Of a stretch of 10,219 nucleotides of DNA, positions 5,937-10,219 are shown in pieces (position 1 is the first letter of the stretch; each line of letters begins with the position of its first letter). Under the pieces are notes generated by a model. That model was given only the letters and a program-made list of their open reading frames with translations, did not search any database and was not told the DNA's origin. Made by a program: the position numbers and the translations under genes. Origin of the DNA: Nitrospirota bacterium (GTDB taxonomy: Bacteria; Nitrospirota; JAOUDF01); assembly GCA_029859385.1 (NCBI GenBank), contig JAOUDF010000079.1, positions 1 to 10,219 on the forward strand, in the 5' to 3' direction.

Positions 5937-7904
5937 CTACCATATATACTCCCCCGCCACATCCCTCACCTTCCGGCTCGAAAGCACATGCAGCACCCGT
6001 ATCTTCTTCACCATCACCGGCGAGAGCTGGCGCAGGGGAATATAGATAATCTTCCGGTTGAGGCGCGCGGCATAGGTCACCACCTGGCTGCGGGGCGGTT
6101 TGGGTGCCACATAGACCACGTGCCGTTCCTGGGAGTAATCGAGCCCGGCGACGAGCAGCCGCTCAGCCTTTGACTCGATGAACCGGTAGTACGGGTCGTG
6201 CCAGATATCGAAGAGCCGCAGCGGCGGGTAGCTCAGGAGAAAGCCGCCGTATTCGGTCCGCGAAATCCCCGGCCCCACGACGTTGGCGAACATGCCGGTG
6301 GCGTAAAAGGCCATGTCGCTTTCCTGTTCGTGCTCGCCCAGCCAGGTCATCTGCCAGGGGTAGCGCGAATTGTCCTCGTCGTAGTCGAAGATCACCACCA
6401 CCGATCCCACGCCCCCCTTCACCGGCCGGATGCTCTTTACGTAAATGGCCTTTTCGTGCCAGTTACGCAGCGTCTCCCGCACGTCGATACCGTCGAGCAT
6501 CGAGGTGGTAAAGGGCTCCACGCGGCAGCGCTCCTCTTCGAGCACCTTCGCCCCTTTGTGCTTGAGAAAGCGGCCATAGTTCTCGATCACCAAATCCTCG
6601 GGTTGGTACGAGCAAAGGGAATCGCCGTCGAGCATCTCCTTTGCCCACTCGCCGATATGCTCCTCCCTTTTGCGTTGCTTCAGGGGCACGGGGCGGGCCC
6701 TCTTCGACGGGAAGTACCGCCGGACGCGCATCTTTCGCGTCCCGAGCCAGAGGTCCTCACCGGAGATTCTTATGGTCGGGTATTTGTGCGACTCGTCCTG
6801 CCACGGCCAGAAGGTCGCCTGATTCCAGAGGTCGTAGACGAAGTTGTCGTCCACGCTGCCCCGGGCGGCGGTGAGGAGGTGATAGAGCTCGGGCACCAGC
6901 CGGTCCTCGGCGAGGGCATAGTTCCGGGCAAAGCGGAAGAATATCTGCCGCTGCCAGCGGTGCACCTTTTCTCCGGTGTTGCGCTCGTACAGCTGCACCC
7001 CCGCCTCGAAGAGCCGCAGCATGGCGCGCTGGCGGTCGACAGACGCATACTTCCGCCGGTGCCCCGTTACCGCCCCAGCCCCTTTGTTTATCTGCTCCAT
7101 GAGCCGATGCTCCTCCCGCATCTTCCCCTTGCCGGTATCGATAACCCGGAGCGGCCCCCTGTCCTTTTCCGTGGCCGGGGCCGCCACCTTTTCGATGACG
7201 GGCTTCAGACACGGCCGATGCAGCTCCTCGTAAAGGGCGGAGAAGAAGGGAAAGACGCCCATCACCTCACGGGACGAGTCGGCGTGCAGGTTGAAGAGCT
7301 GTATCTTTGACCGTTTCGCCTTGGCGAGGGGCAGGGCCTGCGGCTTCTTGAGGTCTTTGAGCACCCGCCCGAGATGGGCCATGCCGCAGACGAAGAGGAC
7401 GCGTTCATGCTGCTTCTTCAGCCCCTGCAGATGGTGGGCCATCCCCTGCTCGCGGATACGGTCGGCCTTGGAATAGAGCGGCTGGGGAACGGCCTTTTCA
7501 TAGGCCCGGTAGTAGGCGGCGAGCCCAAGGCGGTGCATGGCGTAGGTATCGGGGAACTCTTCGCGGTAGGCGGGGTACTTCCCTACGTCGATATCGACAA
7601 AGGAGACGGGAATGCCCCGCTCCGTGCCGATGCGCACCGCCTCGGCAATGGGATCGGCGGGCTCCACGGGAAGGTAGAGCGGCTCGCCCTTGTCGTTTTC
7701 GAAAAGAATGACGGAGAGAAACGGGAGCCGCGCCACCGCCTCGCAGTAGACCAGTTCGAAGGAACGGGGAAGCTCCACGGCAATGACGGCGGGCTGGACC
7801 TCTTCCACCACCCGGCGCACAGCCTCGGCGGATTCCAGAGAATTATGCAGGACGGGGACGCAGAAGAGCCCGCCCGCTTTGAGGTAATTTCGTTTCATGA
7901 CCAT
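5937..7904 (-). CDS. two-part conserved protein: TraB/ChaN-like N-terminus, unknown C-terminus
   Basis: 655-residue protein with no signal peptide or membrane segment, so probably cytoplasmic. Residues about 12-190 resemble the TraB/PrgY-EreA-ChaN superfamily: VPVLHNSLES (16-25, with His20), a helix, VIAVELPRS (40-48, with Glu44), GIPVSFVDID (97-106) and VLFVCGMAHLGRVLKDL (169-185, with His177). The His-Glu-His spacing is what I would expect of that fold, but the assignment is by eye. Residues 190-300 are charged and linker-like. Residues about 300-655 are rich in Trp, Tyr and Phe, with conserved-looking blocks such as FWPWQDESHKYPTIRISGED (365-384), GSVVVIFDYDEDNSRYPWQ (500-518) and GPGISRTEYGGFLLSYPP (544-561); I do not recognise them. 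ATG 7904 has GAGG 10 nt upstream; ATG 7898 is an alternative. Its 3' end lies 8 bp from the attC core, and its promoter region contains repeat copy 2. Confidence 0.8.
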   Translation of the reverse strand: MVMKRNYLKAGGLFCVPVLHNSLESAEAVRRVVEEVQPAVIAVELPRSFELVYCEAVARLPFLSVILFENDKGEPLYLPVEPADPIAEAVRIGTERGIPVSFVDIDVGKYPAYREEFPDTYAMHRLGLAAYYRAYEKAVPQPLYSKADRIREQGMAHHLQGLKKQHERVLFVCGMAHLGRVLKDLKKPQALPLAKAKRSKIQLFNLHADSSREVMGVFPFFSALYEELHRPCLKPVIEKVAAPATEKDRGPLRVIDTGKGKMREEHRLMEQINKGAGAVTGHRRKYASVDRQRAMLRLFEAGVQLYERNTGEKVHRWQRQIFFRFARNYALAEDRLVPELYHLLTAARGSVDDNFVYDLWNQATFWPWQDESHKYPTIRISGEDLWLGTRKMRVRRYFPSKRARPVPLKQRKREEHIGEWAKEMLDGDSLCSYQPEDLVIENYGRFLKHKGAKVLEEERCRVEPFTTSMLDGIDVRETLRNWHEKAIYVKSIRPVKGGVGSVVVIFDYDEDNSRYPWQMTWLGEHEQESDMAFYATGMFANVVGPGISRTEYGGFLLSYPPLRLFDIWHDPYYRFIESKAERLLVAGLDYSQERHVVYVAPKPPRSQVVTYAARLNRKIIYIPLRQLSPVMVKKIRVLHVLSSRKVRDVAGEYIW

Positions 7905-7948
7905 TGGTACTTTGCCTCAAATCCACCGTCAAAATCGTTCTTCAAGTC

Positions 7949-8013
7949 GTCACACCGGTGAAAACCGGTGTCCAGGGATTTTGCAACTGGATTCCGGCTT
8001 TCGCCGGAATGAC
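7949..8013 (-). repeat. composite two-palindrome REP-like repeat, copy 2 (inverted)
   Basis: The same two 27-bp palindromes as at 4285-4361, base for base, but in reverse orientation and with an 11-bp spacer instead of 23 bp: 7949-7975 (core ACCGGTGAAAACCGGT) and 7987-8013 (core CCGGCTTTCGCCGG). Identical arms with unrelated spacers show that the arms are what is conserved. It sits between the divergently transcribed 655-residue gene and the QueG-like gene. Confidence 0.85.
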
Positions 8014-8038
8014 AAATTCCACGACTTCGACGAAACCC

Positions 8039-8095
8039 TTCCCGGATAATACTGCTTCATTGACAAGGATATTCCCCGATAGTACTGTGTATGCC
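8039..8095 (+). promoter_or_regulatory. promoter with paired direct repeats upstream of the QueG-like gene
   Basis: A perfect -35 hexamer TTGACA (8060-8065) is followed after 17 bp by TACTGT (8083-8088), a weak -10, placing transcription start near 8095, about 23 nt before the ATG. Two direct repeats flank it: TTCCCGGATAATACTG (8039-8054) and TTCCCCGATAGTACTG (8072-8087), 14 of 16 bases alike and 33 bp apart start to start, close to three helical turns. The second copy overlaps the -10. This is the layout of an operator pair for a dimeric or cooperative regulator. Confidence 0.5.
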
Positions 8096-8117
8096 GGATT
8101 CAGTAAAGGGAGTCTTA

Positions 8118-8951
8118 ATGAGCACCGAAACAACCATCAAATTCGCCGACATACGCAAACTGTTCCCTGAAGATCAATGGGATCTGGGTTTTCTGACGAA
8201 AGACCAGATGAGAATATGCGCCTACTCCCCCATCAAGGGAAAGGCGCAGGAATACGGCGCCGACTACACCAACAACATCCACTACTTTTCCATCGTCAAC
8301 GCCATCGTCCTGGTCAAACACTCCCCCGAGTCATGGGACTATTCGCTCTATCAAGACGCGGACGACATCCTGAAAAACAGCGGTCTTGAGGACTGGTTCG
8401 CCATCTATACCAACTTCAAGGAGGCCGCGATCCTTTCAGGGCTGGGGGTACGGGCCAAGAACTCCCTCATCTACAGCCACCGGTTCGGCTTCGACATGAA
8501 GGTCTGCGCCATCGGGTTCGATGCCGAGATCGTAGACACCCCCGCCCCGGTGCCAATCACCCGGAAATATTGGGACCGGTGCGACGGCTGTTTCGATTGC
8601 AGCAAGGCCTGCCCGGTAGGGGCAATCCATCACGAAAGCGAGCCCTACTGGCTCGACAGCAGCAAGTGCGACGACTTCATGGGCTTTGGCGACCACCCAC
8701 GAATCCCCTCGATAAAATGGTTCTGGCACAAATACGTGCATCCGGAGGTGCCGAGGGAAATGGTCGCCGATACAAAGAGCATCATGGATATCGACGCCCC
8801 GCTGGCCTTCGATGCCAACGGCTATACCATGGATATGATGACCGGCGTAAACAAGGACGGAAAACCGATCCCTGTCCCCTTCTGCCGGGAATGCCAGGTT
8901 CAGCCCCGATGCAGCAAGTGGAATGGGAACTACCCTTACGAAGTCCTCTAA
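8118..8951 (+). CDS. QueG-like (epoxyqueuosine reductase-related) Fe-S protein
   Basis: 277-residue cytosolic protein. Residues 107-138 (SGLGVRAKNSLIYSHRFGFDMKVCAIGFDAEI, cited as the block from Ser107) match the GLGxxGKNSLL...G block of QueG and reductive-dehalogenase-type corrinoid Fe-S proteins. A ferredoxin-type motif CDGCFDCSKACP follows (C155, C158, C161, C165), then C184 and CRECQVQPRC (C256, C259, C265): eight cysteines, enough for two [4Fe-4S] clusters. It is about 100 residues shorter than QueG, which has a longer corrinoid-binding N-terminal part and a C-terminal HEAT-like tail, so it is probably a different reductase of unknown substrate rather than true QueG. ATG 8118 has AAAGGGAG 5 nt upstream; an upstream ATG at 8091 lacks a ribosome site. 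A promoter with paired repeats lies just upstream. It ends 3 bp from the stop of the converging ATPase gene with no terminator between them. Confidence 0.8.
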   Translation: MSTETTIKFADIRKLFPEDQWDLGFLTKDQMRICAYSPIKGKAQEYGADYTNNIHYFSIVNAIVLVKHSPESWDYSLYQDADDILKNSGLEDWFAIYTNFKEAAILSGLGVRAKNSLIYSHRFGFDMKVCAIGFDAEIVDTPAPVPITRKYWDRCDGCFDCSKACPVGAIHHESEPYWLDSSKCDDFMGFGDHPRIPSIKWFWHKYVHPEVPREMVADTKSIMDIDAPLAFDANGYTMDMMTGVNKDGKPIPVPFCRECQVQPRCSKWNGNYPYEVL

Positions 8952-8954
8952 CCT

Positions 8955-9785
8955 CTAGGCGTCGACGAGATAGTCCAGCGCCTCTTCCCCCGCAACCATC
9001 CTCACCGCCTCCCGCAGCGTCTTTTCTACATCCTTCGGCCCTGATGCAAACATCTTGGCCGCGAACCGGGCGATGTTGACGCCGTCACGTACGGTGTACC
9101 GCTCGTCACGGTCGTGGGCCCGCTGGAGGAAGTCGACCACATAGCCCAGTATCTGCTCGTCCACGAAGGGGAGGTTCTCCCGCAGGATATGCAGCTCGTC
9201 CTCACGGTCGGGGAAGTCGATGAATATCTGCGGCTGAAGCCGGGAGTGGATATATTCGGGAATCTCGAAGGTGGAGGCGTCGTCGTTCATGGTGGTCACC
9301 ATGCGGAACTCGCGGTGGGCCTTGATTTTGATACCCGCCACGATCGACTCGACATACCGACGCGTATCGAGCAGCGGCGCCAGTGAGGCCCAGCTCTTCT
9401 CGCTCATCCGGTTCCCCTCGTCGAGGATACAGACACCGCCGGTGATCATGGCCGACACCAGCGGGCTGGCGACGTATTGAATCTCCCCAACGCCGGAGAT
9501 GACCGGCGTGATCAGCAGGTCCTCGGGCCGGGTGTCCATGGTGGCCTGGAAGATGTAAACAGGCCTCTCCAAGGCCTTTGCCGCTGCATAGGCCAGGGTG
9601 GTCTTGCCGACGCCAGGCTTGCCGATGAGGCGCGGTGTCAGCGGCAGATCGCGCTCGTCAACCACCTGCCAACAGGCCAGGAGCTGGGTCTTGACCGCGT
9701 CGCTCCCCACCCAGCGAATATCCAGTTCATCGGGATGGGCCAGCCGCAGCCGGACCCCTTCTATCTCCGTGTAGTGCAGTTCCAT
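8955..9785 (-). CDS. MoxR/CbbQ-like AAA+ ATPase
   Basis: 276-residue AAA+ ATPase. Walker A is GKPGVGKT (residues 55-62), Walker B is GGVCILDEGNR (116-126, with Asp122-Glu123), sensor 1 is the Asn in TTMNDD (165-170), and an arginine-finger candidate is Arg182 in IHSRLQPQ. The GEIQYVASPLVSAM segment before Walker B and the lid after residue 195 fit the MoxR/CbbQ/NorQ branch, whose members work as chaperones that remodel or load cofactors into partner proteins, usually with a VWA-domain partner encoded alongside. No VWA gene is in this window. The start is put at ATG 9785, where the family homology begins (MELHYTEIEGVRL); GAGGAG lies 11-12 nt upstream, slightly far. In-frame codons out to 9926 run into the inverted repeat and look like translated spacer. 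Confidence 0.85.
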   Translation of the reverse strand: MELHYTEIEGVRLRLAHPDELDIRWVGSDAVKTQLLACWQVVDERDLPLTPRLIGKPGVGKTTLAYAAAKALERPVYIFQATMDTRPEDLLITPVISGVGEIQYVASPLVSAMITGGVCILDEGNRMSEKSWASLAPLLDTRRYVESIVAGIKIKAHREFRMVTTMNDDASTFEIPEYIHSRLQPQIFIDFPDREDELHILRENLPFVDEQILGYVVDFLQRAHDRDERYTVRDGVNIARFAAKMFASGPKDVEKTLREAVRMVAGEEALDYLVDA

Positions 9786-9876
9786 AAAGAATCGCGCTCC
9801 TCTGCCAGAATTTATTTGCACGATGAGATTAGCACCGGCCCCGCGTACAATCAAGTCCGGTGAGATGTTTCGTTCA

Positions 9877-10071
9877 CGGAATCCGCCATTAAAAGAGGTC
9901 TCAGGGGGTGGAAGACCGTTATCCACGCCACCGCCAGCGGAACAGCCACAACGATATCTTTAACCATCAAGGCGATGAATGTTCACTGCCATATCTCTCG
10001 CAAACTCATCTTAACATTTGCGTCTATAACGGTCTGGAAGCCCCTGGGACCTCTTTTAATGGTGGATTCGG
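9877..10071. repeat. large imperfect inverted repeat (MITE-like or long hairpin)
   Basis: The left arm (9877-9930) and right arm (10018-10071) are reverse complements over 54 positions with about 44 matches, enclosing 87 bp. Best-conserved blocks are CCATTAAAAGAGGTC (9886-9900; complement at 10048-10062) and GACCGTTAT (9914-9922; complement at 10026-10034). There are no coding motifs between the arms and no T-tract for a terminator. It fills most of the gap between the ATPase gene and the divergent yjgA-like gene. Confidence 0.75.
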
Positions 10072-10136
10072 GATATTCATGCCCGTATTGACTTGTCGCT
10101 GCCTGAGACGTATCCTGCTCTGGCTGAGGAGGCGCC

Positions 10137-10219
10137 ATGAAACATTACGAAGATGACGAGTTTGTTGAGTACAAGAGCCGAAGCCAGAAAAAACGAGAGG
10201 CGGACGATGTGGAAGAGCT
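10137..10219 (+). CDS. yjgA: YjgA/DarP (DUF615) family protein, 5' end only
   Basis: The gene runs off the right edge; 27 complete codons are visible, starting MKHYEDDEFVEYKSRSQKKR and continuing EADDVEE. The acidic opening followed by a (K)SxSQKKR(E/D) block and an acidic helix is typical of the N-terminus of YjgA/DarP, a small protein that associates with the large ribosomal subunit during its assembly. The start is firm: AGGAGG (10127-10132) lies 4 nt before ATG 10137. Family assignment rests on this short stretch only. The large inverted repeat lies just upstream and must contain or adjoin its promoter. Confidence 0.62.
   Translation, partial: MKHYEDDEFVEYKSRSQKKREADDVEE

Noticed and set aside
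6198..7310. 370-residue plus-strand open frame opposite the 655-residue gene
   Set aside because: It mirrors the codon structure of the GC-rich minus-strand gene, has no ribosome site and shows no family features; long antisense open frames are common at this base composition.
4285..8013. CRISPR array from the recurring palindromes
   Set aside because: Only two composite copies exist, 3.6 kb apart and inverted, with no regular spacers and no cas genes.
9786..9926. Longer N-terminus for the MoxR-like ATPase, starting at 9926
   Set aside because: These codons run into the left arm of the large inverted repeat, and family similarity begins only near the ATG at 9785.

Overview
This is a GC-rich chromosomal window. 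Its gene content (a monofunctional formate-tetrahydrofolate ligase, a pair of PilZ proteins, a short QueG-like iron-sulfur protein, a MoxR-type AAA ATPase, and short palindromic repeats of the CCGGCTTTCGCCGG kind) suggests a Geobacter-like member of the Desulfuromonadia. That assignment is an inference from style and content; no marker gene settles it.

Layout. 1-137: a leader able to fold into a strong hairpin, followed by a T-rich tract. 144-1907 (+): formate-tetrahydrofolate ligase, closed by a clear intrinsic terminator (1927-1969). 2009-3012 (-): two PilZ-domain genes, one with the full c-di-GMP motif and one degenerate. 3034-3452: no intact gene, only a short coding-like tail on the plus strand. 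3453-4247 (-): carbon-nitrogen hydrolase. 4385-5029 (-): membrane-anchored YdcF/ElyC-like DUF218 protein. About 5060-5935: an AT-rich insert carrying a small secreted protein (5388-5870, +), followed directly by a well-formed 59-bp integron attC site and preceded by a GTTRRRY boundary and a possible second, degenerate attC. 5937-7904 (-): a 655-residue protein with a TraB/ChaN-like N-terminal part and a C-terminal part I do not recognise. 8118-8951 (+): QueG-like Fe-S protein with a visible promoter and paired direct repeats upstream. 8955-9785 (-): MoxR-like ATPase, tail to tail with the previous gene at a 3-bp gap. 9877-10071: a large imperfect inverted repeat. 10137-end (+): the start of a YjgA/DarP (DUF615) gene.

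The most notable signal is the integron-type gene cassette in an otherwise ordinary chromosomal region with no integrase in view. Next come two identical copies, in inverted orientation, of a two-palindrome repeat (4285-4361 and 7949-8013) that bracket the ElyC-like gene, the cassette and most of the 655-residue gene. The genes do not form one pathway: there is one C1-metabolism gene, a c-di-GMP receptor pair, envelope or secreted proteins, and two or three poorly characterised conserved proteins.
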